The notes: a model not told the origin generated them from the letters alone. Shown: positions 34,760 through 43,178, counted from the stretch's first letter. The stretch: 64,000 bases of DNA from Pontibacter kalidii (GCF_026278245.1 NZ_CP111079.1:4453501-4517500); one strand, 5' to 3'. Numbers and translations: made by a program.

Positions 34760-35509
34760 ATGATTGAAAAGATAAAAACCGTCCTGCCCCTGCTGGCGAT
34801 AGGGCTAGTGGCAGGCTGCGGCGGCGAGAACTCCGAAACCGACGTGCAGGTGCCCGGCAGCGAGAAAACCGTGGAAACGAAAGCATTGGAGATGAGCGCA
34901 AACCTGATGCAGAATAAAGCCCCGCTCACAAGGACACACATGTACCTGAATGGCTTCCACTTTTATAGCGGCCACCTGGAGGGGCAGATGGAGGTACACC
35001 ATTATGTAACGCAGCTGAACGAGGATGTGCACCAGGCGATCATTTATGATGGCAATGGGGATGAAGCCAAGCTGATGGGGGTGGAGTACATCATCTCTGA
35101 GCGGTTGTTTAAACAGCTGCCGGAGGAGGAGAAAAAGCTGTGGCACAGCCACCATTATGAGGTGAAATCGGGTACGCTGATTGCGCCGGGTATCCCCGAT
35201 GCCACCGAGCATCAACTGATGGAGAAACTGGTGTCTACCTACGGCAAAACCATACACACCTGGCATACCGACCGCAACATGGAACTGCCCTTTGGCGCTC
35301 CGATGATCATGATGAGCTTTACCGGGGACGGGCAGCTGCGGCAGGAACTGGTAGACGAGCGAGACAAGAACTTAAAGGTATCGACGGCGGAAAAGCACAA
35401 GCAGCGCGAGGATATCCCCATGCCGGAGGTCGTGCCAGGTGCCAATGCCTGGGAGCAGGGCGAGGTACGGCAGCTGCAGCTATCCGACAAGGCTCCTGAT
35501 TTGCAGTAG
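34760..35509 (+). CDS. OBAP/DUF1264-like lipoprotein
   Basis: 249 residues. Lipobox at Cys20 (IGLVAGCGGENS). The body matches the DUF1264 family (oil-body-associated-protein homologues): MYLNGFHFYSGHLEGQMEVHHYV, AIIYDGNGDEAKLMGVEYIIS, HSHHYEVKSG and TWHTDRNMELPFGAPMIMMSF. The clustered conserved histidines (HHY, HSHH, HTWH) suggest metal or ligand binding, but no reaction is established for bacterial members. Divergent from ispF. Confidence 0.82.
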   Translation: MIEKIKTVLPLLAIGLVAGCGGENSETDVQVPGSEKTVETKALEMSANLMQNKAPLTRTHMYLNGFHFYSGHLEGQMEVHHYVTQLNEDVHQAIIYDGNGDEAKLMGVEYIISERLFKQLPEEEKKLWHSHHYEVKSGTLIAPGIPDATEHQLMEKLVSTYGKTIHTWHTDRNMELPFGAPMIMMSFTGDGQLRQELVDERDKNLKVSTAEKHKQREDIPMPEVVPGANAWEQGEVRQLQLSDKAPDLQ

Positions 35510-35559
35510 CATGGTCATTAGCGGAAGTATAAAGTATAAAAGGCCGACTGGGTTGGAGT

Positions 35560-36345
35560 TTATGCTTTGGCTATTCCGCTGTTCCGGATATCCTTGTCCG
35601 GAACTCTACCTGCTGCGGATTTCCTAATCCGCGTAAGCCATACTTTTATACTTGCTGATTCATACTTTATACTTGGGTTATACTTTGCTAGCCACTGCTT
35701 CCTACGTCTTTTTATACTTGAGCTATACTCTCCTAGCCGCTAATTCCTGTATTTTGACACAAGCTATACTTTCTAGCTACCGCTGATCCTGTAGACTTAC
35801 AAGCCTACAGTTTCATTTATACTTTGGTGCTCTCAAGCCCGAGAGGGCTCGTCTTCCCGCATCGCGCTGTGTTCCCTTCCTTTGCTACCCTTCGGCCGCA
35901 ATGCCGCTTTCGCGGCACCGGAATCTCACAAGGCGCTCTTTGTCGAGGGCCCCTACCCCCACCCAAGGACTGGGAATCGTTCGATAGCCTCCGCCAACAG
36001 AGCTTGAACCAAGTCCCCCTTTGAAGGGGGCAGGGGGATGTTAATCAACTGCGGAGAATTCCCCTCCTTGGAGGGGCTGGGGTGGGTTTATATTTTGTAG
36101 GGACAGGTCGCGACCTGTCCGCGCGATACCAGCAGATACGGAGCTCATACTTCATCCACAGCAATTACAGGCTCCCCTCCTTAGACTACCGAGAACGGGA
36201 GTTCGAAGGTAGCGAGCTTAGCTCTGAGGGGTAGGGGTGGTTGGACCCGGCAGTGCAGAAATGCGAACAGGGATGTCTGCAGCAGCCTTAGTACTGCCAA
36301 ACTCCCTCCCCTGTTCTTAGGGGAGGGTTGGGGAGGGGTGAATCC
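35560..36345 (+). repeat. Mosaic intergenic repeat, copy 6 (plus orientation)
   Basis: The 911-bp convergent gap between the OBAP gene and the Old Yellow Enzyme gene has no gene. It starts with a two-hairpin stretch (TTCCGGATA/TGTCCGGAA near 35581; GCGGATT/AATCCGC near 35615), many TATACTT words, then the mosaic block in standard order: CGAGAGGGCTCGTC, GCATCGCGCTGTGTTCCC, GGCGCTCTT, and CCCACCCAAGGACTGGGA with an extra TCGAGGGCCCCTACC inserted (also at 39776). Near the end are the 20-bp perfect palindrome GGACAGGTCGCGACCTGTCC (36101-36120) and CTCCCTCCCCTGTTCTTAGG. Confidence 0.8.
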
Positions 36346-36363
36346 GTTTGAGTTACAAAGTAT

Positions 36364-36398
36364 AAAAAAAGCGCCCGCTATACTTTAGCGGGTGCTTT
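36364..36398 (-). terminator. Intrinsic terminator after the Old Yellow Enzyme gene
   Basis: A 13-bp stem with one G-U pair (36368-36380 with 36386-36398; AAAGCGCCCGCTA) followed on the minus strand by T residues. The loop is TACTT. Confidence 0.8.
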
Positions 36399-36420
36399 CG
36401 CATTGTGCAGCAAAGTCGGC

Positions 36421-37521
36421 TTAGGCTTCCACCTCTGCCAGCGTAGGGTAATCCACGTAGCCTTCCGGGCCAGGAGCATAGAACTTGCTCTGGTCTGCCT
36501 GTTGCAGCTCGGCGTTCTGGGCAAAGCGCTCCGGCAGGTCCGGGTTGGCGATAAACGGCACCCCGAAAGCCACCATGTCAGCGTTGCCATCGGCAATCAC
36601 CTGGTTGCCCGTTTCCTGGGTAAAGCCGCCGTTGATGATCAGGCTGCCCTTATACTTCGGACGGTAGCGTTTGGCCACTTGCGGCTCTATGTGCGGCACG
36701 TCCTTGTTGGCCGGTGAGGCCTCAGTCAGGTGCAGGTAAGCCAGGCTATACTTGTTCAGCTGTTCTACAATGTAGTCGAAGGTGGGGATAGTGTCCTCGT
36801 TTACGGTGATGCCGAAGCCGCCGTGCATGCTGGGGTTCAGGCGCACACCTATCCGATGCTGCGGCACCACTTCCTTAACGGCGTCCAGTACCTCGAACAG
36901 GATGCGCGCACGGTTCTCCACAGAGCCACCGTAGGCATCGGTGCGTACGTTGGCGGTACTTACGAAGAACTGGTGCAGCAGATAACCGTTGGAGGCATGC
37001 ACTTCCACGCCGTCAAAACCGGCATCTATGGCATTGCGGGCAGCTGTTTTAAAGTCCTGCACGATCTGCTTTATCTCCGGCACCGTCAACTCGCGCGGGG
37101 CAACGGTGTCTTTGAAGCCCTCCGGCGTAAAGGCCTTGTCGTTCGGGTTGATGGGAGAGGGGGCCACAGGTAGCTTCCCGCCATGGAAATCAGGGTGCGA
37201 CATGCGGCCCACGTGCCACAGCTGCAGGAAAATCTTGCCGCCTTCCGCGTGCACGGCATCGGTTACTTTCCTCCAGCCTGCTACCTGCTCCGCACTGTAA
37301 ATGCCGGGCGTGTTAATGTAGCCGACCGCCTGCTCCGAAATCTGCGACCCTTCAGAGATGATCAGTCCGGCGCCGGCGCGCTGGGCGTAGTAAGTAGCCA
37401 TCAGCTCATTGGCGGCGTTGTTGTTATTATCGGCGCGGCTGCGCGTCATGGGTGCCATGATGACCCGATTTTTCAGGTACAGGTCGTGTAGAGTTATTGG
37501 TTTTAAAAGTGGTTGTGACAT
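36421..37521 (-). CDS. Alkene reductase, Old Yellow Enzyme family (NemA-like)
   Basis: 366 residues; FMN-dependent reduction of activated C=C bonds, nitro compounds or electrophiles with NADPH. The flavin-barrel motifs are clear: VIMAPMTRSRAD, QLWHVGRMSHP and the substrate-binding His175/Asn178 with proton donor Tyr180 in VEVHASNGYLLHQF; GGFT then YRPKYKGSLIINGGFT for phosphate binding. It is the third gene of a minus-strand set marR - aldo/keto reductase - OYE, pointing to an electrophile or quinone stress response (inference). Confidence 0.94.
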   Translation of the reverse strand: MSQPLLKPITLHDLYLKNRVIMAPMTRSRADNNNNAANELMATYYAQRAGAGLIISEGSQISEQAVGYINTPGIYSAEQVAGWRKVTDAVHAEGGKIFLQLWHVGRMSHPDFHGGKLPVAPSPINPNDKAFTPEGFKDTVAPRELTVPEIKQIVQDFKTAARNAIDAGFDGVEVHASNGYLLHQFFVSTANVRTDAYGGSVENRARILFEVLDAVKEVVPQHRIGVRLNPSMHGGFGITVNEDTIPTFDYIVEQLNKYSLAYLHLTEASPANKDVPHIEPQVAKRYRPKYKGSLIINGGFTQETGNQVIADGNADMVAFGVPFIANPDLPERFAQNAELQQADQSKFYAPGPEGYVDYPTLAEVEA

Positions 37522-37646
37522 AATGTAGTTAGAAAGTTAGAGAGTTAGAAAGTTTAGGAGTTAAAAAGGGGCTCCTTGCGTAACCCTCCAGGCATCATTT
37601 AATATTTATGGTTTTTAATTATTGATTCGTAATTCTTAATTATCAA

Positions 37647-38471
37647 TTAGACCGTGTCCCAGGCTGGGGCGAAGGAAGGGTTGATGAGGCGGGTGTTGGC
37701 CTGCTTGAGCTGGTTTATCTGCTCCACTTCCTGCTGGGTGAGTTCAAAGTCGAAGATGTTGAAGTTGGCTTCGATGTTCTTTTCCTTGGCACTTCTCGGG
37801 ATGGCCAGCACGCCGTCCTGCTGCATGAGCCAGCGCAGCGTTACCTGCACCTCGTTTTTGTCATACTTGCTGCCGATGCTTTTGAGCGTCTTGTTGCCCA
37901 GCACTTGTCCTTGCGCAATCGGACTGTAGGCCGTGAGCGTGAGCTCGTGCTGGCGCAGGTATGCATATAGCTTGTCCTGGTTGAGGAAAGGGTGGTACTC
38001 CACCTGATTGGTGATGATCCCGGCGCCGGTGGCCAGCACGCTGTCGAGCAGGGCAGTAGGGTGGTTGCTGACTCCAATATACCGGGCATAGCCTTTCTCC
38101 TGGGCTTTCATCAACTCCGCCATGTACTCCTCCACAGGCACCTCTGCATTTGGCCAGTGGATCAGCAGCAGGTCCACGTAGTCCGAGCGAAGCTTTTGCA
38201 GGCTTTCTTCCACAGAGGGCATGAATTTATCTTTCGAGAGGTTCGTCGGCAGCACCTTGGTGGTCAGGAAAACCTCGCTCCGAGCTACCCCGGATTCCAT
38301 GATGGCTTTACCCACTGCCTCCTCGTTGCGGTACATCTGAGCCGTGTCGATGTGCCTATAGCCAGTGGCGAGGGCATGGGTAACGATCCTCAGTGCCGTG
38401 TCTCCCTCTAATTGGAAGGTGCCCAACCCTAGTGCTGGAATCGTGGCTCCCTTTATCTTGATGTGTTTCAT
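37647..38471 (-). CDS. Aldo/keto reductase
   Basis: 274 residues of the 2,5-diketo-gluconate reductase-like class. The catalytic tetrad is visible: Asp42, Tyr47 (HIDTAQMY), Lys72 (TTKV) and His105 (LLIHWP); the C-terminal IPRSAKEKNIEANF binds NADPH. Start ATG 38471 is the family start (MKHIKIKGATIPALGLGTFQ). A putative operator lies 26 bases upstream, between marR and this gene. Confidence 0.94.
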   Translation of the reverse strand: MKHIKIKGATIPALGLGTFQLEGDTALRIVTHALATGYRHIDTAQMYRNEEAVGKAIMESGVARSEVFLTTKVLPTNLSKDKFMPSVEESLQKLRSDYVDLLLIHWPNAEVPVEEYMAELMKAQEKGYARYIGVSNHPTALLDSVLATGAGIITNQVEYHPFLNQDKLYAYLRQHELTLTAYSPIAQGQVLGNKTLKSIGSKYDKNEVQVTLRWLMQQDGVLAIPRSAKEKNIEANFNIFDFELTQQEVEQINQLKQANTRLINPSFAPAWDTV

Positions 38472-38497
38472 AGGTCGTTTTAACGTATGTACATTAC

Positions 38498-38509
38498 TTG
38501 TGTATACAA
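38498..38509. promoter_or_regulatory. Putative MarR operator before the aldo/keto reductase
   Basis: TTGTGTATACAA, a palindrome with one mismatch, ends 26 bases before the reductase start. It is nearly identical to the site before marR. Confidence 0.55.
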
Positions 38510-38527
38510 ATATATCCGCAAAAAAAA

Positions 38528-38977
38528 TCAGCCTCGTAGTTTATCCAACATGTTGCTCACCATAACAGCTTCCTCCTTCGAAAGCTTATGGAAATGCTCC
38601 AGGAGTTCCGGAAAACGAGCATCTACCTCCTGCAGCTTCTTCATACCCTTTTCCGTGAGGCGTACCTCAATCATGCGGCGGTTGGCCTGGCAGATGTCGC
38701 GGGTAACGAAGCCTTTTTCTATCAGTTTGTCGATGAGGCGGGTAACGTTGGAGTTGCGGTCCACCATGCGGTTCTGGATATCGCCGAAGCACACCGGCTC
38801 CGGTTGCTGCCCGCGCAGGATGGCCAGCACGTTGTGCTGCTGCAGCGTGAGGCCAAGGCGCTTAAAGAACGGCATCAGCTGCTGGTTCACCCAGTTGTTG
38901 GTAAACAACAGGTTCACGAGCAGACGACGGTGATCATCCTTAAACTCCTTTTGGTGTATTTCGTCTTCTATTCGCAT
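38528..38977 (-). CDS. MarR-family transcriptional regulator
   Basis: 149 residues from the ATG at 38977; a TTG three codons earlier is less likely. Winged-helix MarR fold: LTLQQHNVLAILRG (helix-turn-helix entry), SNVTRLIDKLIEKGFVTRDIC (recognition helix and wing), NRRMIEVRLTEKGMKKL (wing 2). It heads the marR-AKR-OYE cluster and is followed by a reductase gene 57 bases downstream. Two near-identical palindromes in front of marR and the reductase suggest it controls both. Confidence 0.93.
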   Translation of the reverse strand: MRIEDEIHQKEFKDDHRRLLVNLLFTNNWVNQQLMPFFKRLGLTLQQHNVLAILRGQQPEPVCFGDIQNRMVDRNSNVTRLIDKLIEKGFVTRDICQANRRMIEVRLTEKGMKKLQEVDARFPELLEHFHKLSKEEAVMVSNMLDKLRG

Positions 38978-39002
38978 CGGCCACAAAGGTAAAGTTCCTC
39001 GT

Positions 39003-39014
39003 TTGTATATACAA
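39003..39014. promoter_or_regulatory. Putative MarR operator before marR
   Basis: A perfect palindrome TTGTATATACAA, 25 bases before the marR start codon; 11 of 12 bases match the site at 38498-38509, at the same distance from its gene. Confidence 0.6.
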
Positions 39015-39065
39015 GAGTGGCCGGAAAAGGTTTAGCTGAGCTGGGCGCAACCTTGGCTGAGGGAT

Positions 39066-39099
39066 AAAAAAGAAGCGCGGTGTTTCGGCACCGCGCTTC
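39066..39099 (-). terminator. Intrinsic terminator after the PepSY-like gene
   Basis: An 11-bp perfect stem (39072-39082 with 39089-39099; GAAGCGCGGTG), then T residues on the minus strand. Confidence 0.85.
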
Positions 39100-39131
39100 A
39101 CAAAATACATAAGGCTTATTTTCTGTTGGGT

Positions 39132-39587
39132 TTAATCCCAGTACTGTACCCCTGTCTGTTCCTGGCCGTCGGCAGCGAAAACGAGCTTCTGCTCCTGCTT
39201 GTCTTTCTCCAGCTCCACCTGATAGAAGGTTGTACCATCCTTCTGCAGTTCGTCTGCGTCGTCTATCCTGTAGTCGGCATAGTTCTGGCTGATGGCGGTC
39301 TTCACCTGCTCCGGCAGTTCTGTCTCGGCAACATCGAACTTGTGCATCAGCAGGCTGCCGGAGGCGTTGAACAGGGCGTCGTGTTCCACAGTGGCCACGT
39401 CGAAGTCGGCCTCGAAGTCCTCGCCTTTCTTCTCCCACTCCACATGCTGGGCGTCGGGGAACGTGCTGCTCAGTGTTTCCTTTACCGCTGCAGGCACATC
39501 ATCAGGCTTTATATCGTCATCTTTATCATTATCGCAGGCAAAAAGGGAGCCGCCCAGAAACAGAAGTGCAATTGCTGTTGATTTCAT
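39132..39587 (-). CDS. PepSY-like (DUF2874) putative lipoprotein
   Basis: 151 residues from the ATG at 39587. Signal with lipobox LFACDNDKDDD; the acidic stretch after the cysteine is typical of Bacteroidota exported lipoproteins. The body has two repeats of the PepSY-like pattern (FPDAQHVEWEKKGEDFEADFD and TFYQVELEKDKQEQKLVFAADG). Such proteins may inhibit periplasmic peptidases or act as sensors; role unproven. The longer frame upstream lacks a signal peptide at its own start and is not used. Confidence 0.82.
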   Translation of the reverse strand: MKSTAIALLFLGGSLFACDNDKDDDIKPDDVPAAVKETLSSTFPDAQHVEWEKKGEDFEADFDVATVEHDALFNASGSLLMHKFDVAETELPEQVKTAISQNYADYRIDDADELQKDGTTFYQVELEKDKQEQKLVFAADGQEQTGVQYWD

Positions 39588-39719
39588 GATTTTTGCTTTT
39601 AAGGTTATACATAAGGTATGGAGCAAAGCTACAGGCCGATTCTGAAGCAATACTGGAGCAAATCTGAAGCAATACTGAAGAAGGGAGAATAGTATTGATT
39701 TTAGCTCTAATAAACCCTA

Positions 39720-39954
39720 ATCCCTCTTTGGATAAGGAGGGAGATTCACCCCTCCTCCCCAACCCTCCCCTTTTATCGAGGGCCCCTACCCCCAAAACAG
39801 GGAAGGGAGCCTGTACTTGCTGCTGCTGAAGTATAAGTTTTGTAGCTGCTGATCTTACGCGGGCAGGTCGCGATCTATCCCTACAGGTGTAAACCCACCC
39901 CTCCAAGGAGGGAGATTATACTTGCCCAGGCGTCCGCTCTTTCGGATTTGCAAT
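39720..39954 (-). repeat. Mosaic intergenic repeat, copy 7, part left of the IS
   Basis: Fragment with CCCCTCCTCCCCAACCCTCC, a TCGAGGGCCCCTACCCCC insertion as at 35943, GGGCAGGTCGCGATC, AACCCACCCCTCCAAGG and ending in TTCGGATTTGCAAT, half of a hairpin. Its other half lies beyond the IS at 41216. Confidence 0.7.
39946..39954. repeat. Target-site duplication, left (9 bp)
   Basis: ATTTGCAAT directly precedes the IS; the same nine bases follow it at 41216-41224. Confidence 0.9.
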
Positions 39955-41215
39955 TAGGAGTGTTCGGAAGTTGTTTACGTTTTCATATTGGCAAAGACAA
40001 TCTCTGGTTTTCCTCCTGCTATGACGATAAGCAAGGCCGTGATACGTTCATCAAGCTCCATGGCAAATCTTCTTTTGGCGGTTTTGTATCCCAGCTCATT
40101 TACTTTCCTGTAGACCAACAGCATCATGGCCAGTATCAGCGTCATGTAAAGGATGATTTTGATACCGTTGAGGCTGACCGTGAGCAGATGGGAGAGGTTG
40201 AGCTCCTGCTTGAGAAAGCGGAAGAAGACCTCTATGTCCCAGCGCCTGCGGTAGAGCCTGGCAATGGCCTTAGCCGATACGTCAAAGCGGTTGGTGAGCA
40301 AGGGAATCACTTTGCCTTTGTCGGTCACAGCTTTGATGAGGCGAAAAGGCACCTCGACCTGCTTGCCATGGGAGTAGAGCCAACACAACTCATCGCTGAG
40401 GATGCGCACGTTGCCTACCCGCTCTCCAGCCGCCGTCGAGAAACAAGTGCCGGTTTGGCAGCGGGCATTCTTCTTGAGCCGGGTGATAAACCAAAGCTGC
40501 TTTGCATCTATCCGGCAAAAGCTCCTGCGCTGCTGCACGCCCCTGTCGAAGACAACCACGTTGTCCTCGGCTGCTACCTGGCCCAGGATAAGCCTGGCAA
40601 TGGTCTTGTCCTCGCTCAACTCGGATTGTTTGGAAAACAGCTCCACGGAGGAGGGAAACAGGTCCTGCAGGGCCAGCGTGTACTTGATCTGTTTTTTGCC
40701 GTCCTTCTTGCGCCCCACACGCATACCGGCCTCCAATTTGTTGGCCTGCTCGCAAACCATGGTCGAGTCAACCCGGGTAATGGAGTGGCCTGCTGCCTGC
40801 TGCTCCCCGTAGTGGCGCGAGAAGAGGTGATAGACCTGCTGATAGGCCTGCTCAAAAAAGCTCACTGGCATGGTGGCCAGCCTGTCGGAGAGGGAGCTGT
40901 GGCTGATCTGGGAAGAGGCATCGAGCTTGGCAAACGCCCGGAACTTGGCTGTGTTGAAATAATCTGCTAGGCTCCGCTGCCCTATTCTCTCATCACTTAT
41001 CAGACCGTAGAGCAGCAGGTAAAACATGCTGCGCCCATACAACTTATGCACCTTGTAATCAACTCTCGTCTGATGGGCAAGAGCAGAAAAGCTCTCCTCG
41101 GGAATATACTGCAGTAAGGATTCCACACTTACTTTGGTAGAGGATATAATAGCGGCCATAACTTTTATGCATTATCCCTTCTTTTACGATTCCATAACTC
41201 TTCCGAACACTCCTA
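39955..41215 (-). mobile_element. Complete IS4-family insertion sequence, 1261 bp
   Basis: 16-bp perfect terminal inverted repeats: TAGGAGTGTTCGGAAG at 39955-39970 and its complement at 41200-41215. A 9-bp duplication of ATTTGCAAT flanks it. A single intact transposase fills the element. Removing the IS and one duplicate restores CTTTCGGATTTGCAATCCGAAAG, a hairpin of the intergenic repeat family, so the IS entered exactly its loop. Complete ends, intact gene and perfect duplication indicate recent insertion. Confidence 0.95.
39975..41159 (-). CDS. IS4-family DDE transposase
   Basis: 394 residues, intact. DDE residues are visible: Asp in RVDSTMV, Asp in VVFDRGV and Glu in RRRWDIEVFFRFLKQEL (the YREK-like motif of IS4). 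The N-terminal DUF4372-like region (HQTRVDYKVHKLYGRSMFYLLLYG) is common in Bacteroidota IS4 members. The protein should be functional by inspection. Confidence 0.94.
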   Translation of the reverse strand: MAAIISSTKVSVESLLQYIPEESFSALAHQTRVDYKVHKLYGRSMFYLLLYGLISDERIGQRSLADYFNTAKFRAFAKLDASSQISHSSLSDRLATMPVSFFEQAYQQVYHLFSRHYGEQQAAGHSITRVDSTMVCEQANKLEAGMRVGRKKDGKKQIKYTLALQDLFPSSVELFSKQSELSEDKTIARLILGQVAAEDNVVVFDRGVQQRRSFCRIDAKQLWFITRLKKNARCQTGTCFSTAAGERVGNVRILSDELCWLYSHGKQVEVPFRLIKAVTDKGKVIPLLTNRFDVSAKAIARLYRRRWDIEVFFRFLKQELNLSHLLTVSLNGIKIILYMTLILAMMLLVYRKVNELGYKTAKRRFAMELDERITALLIVIAGGKPEIVFANMKT

Positions 41216-41224
41216 ATTTGCAAT
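41216..41224. repeat. Target-site duplication, right (9 bp)
   Basis: ATTTGCAAT, identical to the bases before the IS. Confidence 0.9.
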
Positions 41225-41710
41225 CCGAAAGCATAGTATTATCAGGATTTGTAATCCGGTTTAACACTTTGCCAGCTGTAGAGCTGCGGCTAAAAACTAA
41301 AAGCCGGTTTGCAAATCCTCTTATTAGGTGCTTCGGGATTATAAATCCCGAAGAGCAACTGGGAATTCTGTAGCACCGGGTCCAACCACCCCTGCCCCTC
41401 CTTAGCCAAGGAGGGAACACAGCGCGATGCGGGAAGACGAGCCCCTCTCGGGCTGGAGAGCACCACTGCAGGAAATGCAACGGTAGGTTTGTAGGAACTA
41501 GAGGATCAGCGGGAGCTAGAAAGGATAGCTTGGTTCAGGTTGCAGGAAGCCGTGGCCAGGGAAGTATGGCCGAAGCATAAGTATAAAAATATGGCTCACG
41601 CGGATTGCAAATCCGAAAGAGCGGAAGCGGGAGCTAACAAGTGTAGCTTGTGTCCGGTTGATAAAGCTGTGGCAGGTAAAGACACAAGCGGACACTTGCG
41701 CCAGCAAAGT
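41225..41710 (-). repeat. Mosaic intergenic repeat, copy 7, part right of the IS
   Basis: Minus-oriented. Contains CCCCTCCTTAGCCAAGG (41393), GGAACACAGCGCGATGC, the GGGCTGGAGAGC block, GATCAGCGGGAGCTAG, GGCTCACGCGGATTGC and a diverged two-hairpin module (41637-41704; AAGTG-TCCG-CTT type). With the left part it makes one split copy. The rest of the gap to 41918 holds no gene; a 14-bp stem (41864-41905) near its end could aid termination of the M16 peptidase message. Confidence 0.72.
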
Positions 41711-41918
41711 ATAAAGTATAGCTTAAGTATAAAAGTATGGCTTGGAAGGCACGGGTTGCAAACACGCTCCAGCAGCAGGGGTGAAGTCCGCAGCAGGATT
41801 CGTTTCAGAAATAAATGACAAATATAGACAGAAGATGAACAGCAATTTTGCTGGCGAGGCTTCTAACGAAGAAAGGCCACCAAGTATGGCAGCCTTCCTT
41901 CGTTATCAAAAGCCAATA

Positions 41919-43178
41919 TTACGCCTCCACCGGCTGCTCCTTCTTCTCCGCCTTGTACAGCAGGGTAGAGCAGTTGGTCTTTCGCAGCACCTCCTGGGCG
42001 CATCGCTGGATATCGTCTGGCGTTACGGCCTGTACTTTCTCGCCTTCCTGGTTGATGAGGTTGGCATCGCCGAGCAGTTTGCAGTAGGCCAGGTTCATGG
42101 CGCGGTTCAGCAGCTCGATCTCGGAGAAAACGATGCTGGTCTCGGCCTGGTTCTTCACCTTGTTCAGCTCCTCCTCGTCCACACGGTTGTCGATCAGTTC
42201 CTGCACAATGGTTTCGATGGCAGTGTTCGCCTCCTGCAGGTCCGCACCCTCGTTTAGCTTGCCCTGGATAATGAGCAGGCCCGGCTCCACGCTTCCGGTT
42301 ACCGATGCAGAAATAGAGTTAAACAGTTTCTGCTCCTTCACCAGCCGCTCATACAAACGGCTCGATTTGCCACGACCCAGGATGTCGCTGATCAGGTCTA
42401 CGGCATGGTAATCGGGGTGCTGGCGGCCCGGCATGTGGTAGGCTTTGTAAATGGCGCTGAGCGGCACGTCGGCCGTTACCTCCAGCACGCGCTCCTCCGT
42501 CTGCCGCGGCTCCTCCTGTAGCTGGCGCTCATACTTCTCACCGGCTGGTATCGGGCCGAACCATTTCTCTGCCAACTCCTTCGCCCGCTCAAAAGTTACG
42601 TTGCCGGCCACCACCAGTATGGCGTTGCTCGGTGAGTAGTGTTTCCGGAAAAAGGCCTTCACGATGTCCATGGTGGCCTCCTCGATGTGTGCGATCTCCT
42701 TGCCGATGGTAGCCCATTTGTAGGAGTGCTCCCTGTAGGCTAGCGGGCGCAGCTTCAGCCACACATCGCCGTAAGGCTGGTTCAGGTAGTTCTGCTTAAA
42801 CTCTTCTACCACCACCTTGCGCTGTACCTCCAGGCCATGGTCGCTAAAGGCCAGCTCCAGCATGCGGTCCGACTCCAGCCAGAAGCCCGTTTCCAGGTTC
42901 TGCGCCGGCACCGAGAGGTAGTAGTTGGTGATGTCGGGGCTGGTGAAGGCGTTATTCTCACCGCCCACGCGCTGCAGGGGCTCATCGTACACGGGGATGT
43001 TCTTGGAGCCGCTGAACATCAAATGTTCGAACAGGTGCGCAAAGCCCGTATGTGCTTCCTCCTCGTCGCGGGAGCCCACATCGTAGAGCACGTTCAACAC
43101 AGCCATCGGTGAAGTATGATCCTCATGCACGATCACGCGCAGTCCATTGTCCAGGGTACATTCTTTAAACTCTATCAT
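41919..43178 (-). CDS. M16-family metallopeptidase (pitrilysin-like)
   Basis: 419 residues, one two-domain M16 unit. The inverted zinc motif HxxEH is His48-Leu-Phe-Glu51-His52 (AHLFEHLMF), with the distal Glu in a VVVEEF helix near residue 120. The second half (SAIYKAYHMPGRQHPDYHAVDLIS) is the typical inactive M16 C-terminal domain. No signal peptide: cytoplasmic or handed over by context. In Bacteroidota such genes often come in pairs (active/inactive); the partner is not adjacent. Divergent from the E1 gene. Confidence 0.92.
   Translation of the reverse strand: MIEFKECTLDNGLRVIVHEDHTSPMAVLNVLYDVGSRDEEEAHTGFAHLFEHLMFSGSKNIPVYDEPLQRVGGENNAFTSPDITNYYLSVPAQNLETGFWLESDRMLELAFSDHGLEVQRKVVVEEFKQNYLNQPYGDVWLKLRPLAYREHSYKWATIGKEIAHIEEATMDIVKAFFRKHYSPSNAILVVAGNVTFERAKELAEKWFGPIPAGEKYERQLQEEPRQTEERVLEVTADVPLSAIYKAYHMPGRQHPDYHAVDLISDILGRGKSSRLYERLVKEQKLFNSISASVTGSVEPGLLIIQGKLNEGADLQEANTAIETIVQELIDNRVDEEELNKVKNQAETSIVFSEIELLNRAMNLAYCKLLGDANLINQEGEKVQAVTPDDIQRCAQEVLRKTNCSTLLYKAEKKEQPVEA

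Noticed and set aside
41864..41905. Hairpin near the M16 gene end as a clear terminator
   Set aside because: The stem is good but no T run follows in the transcribed direction, so it was left as a possible aid only.
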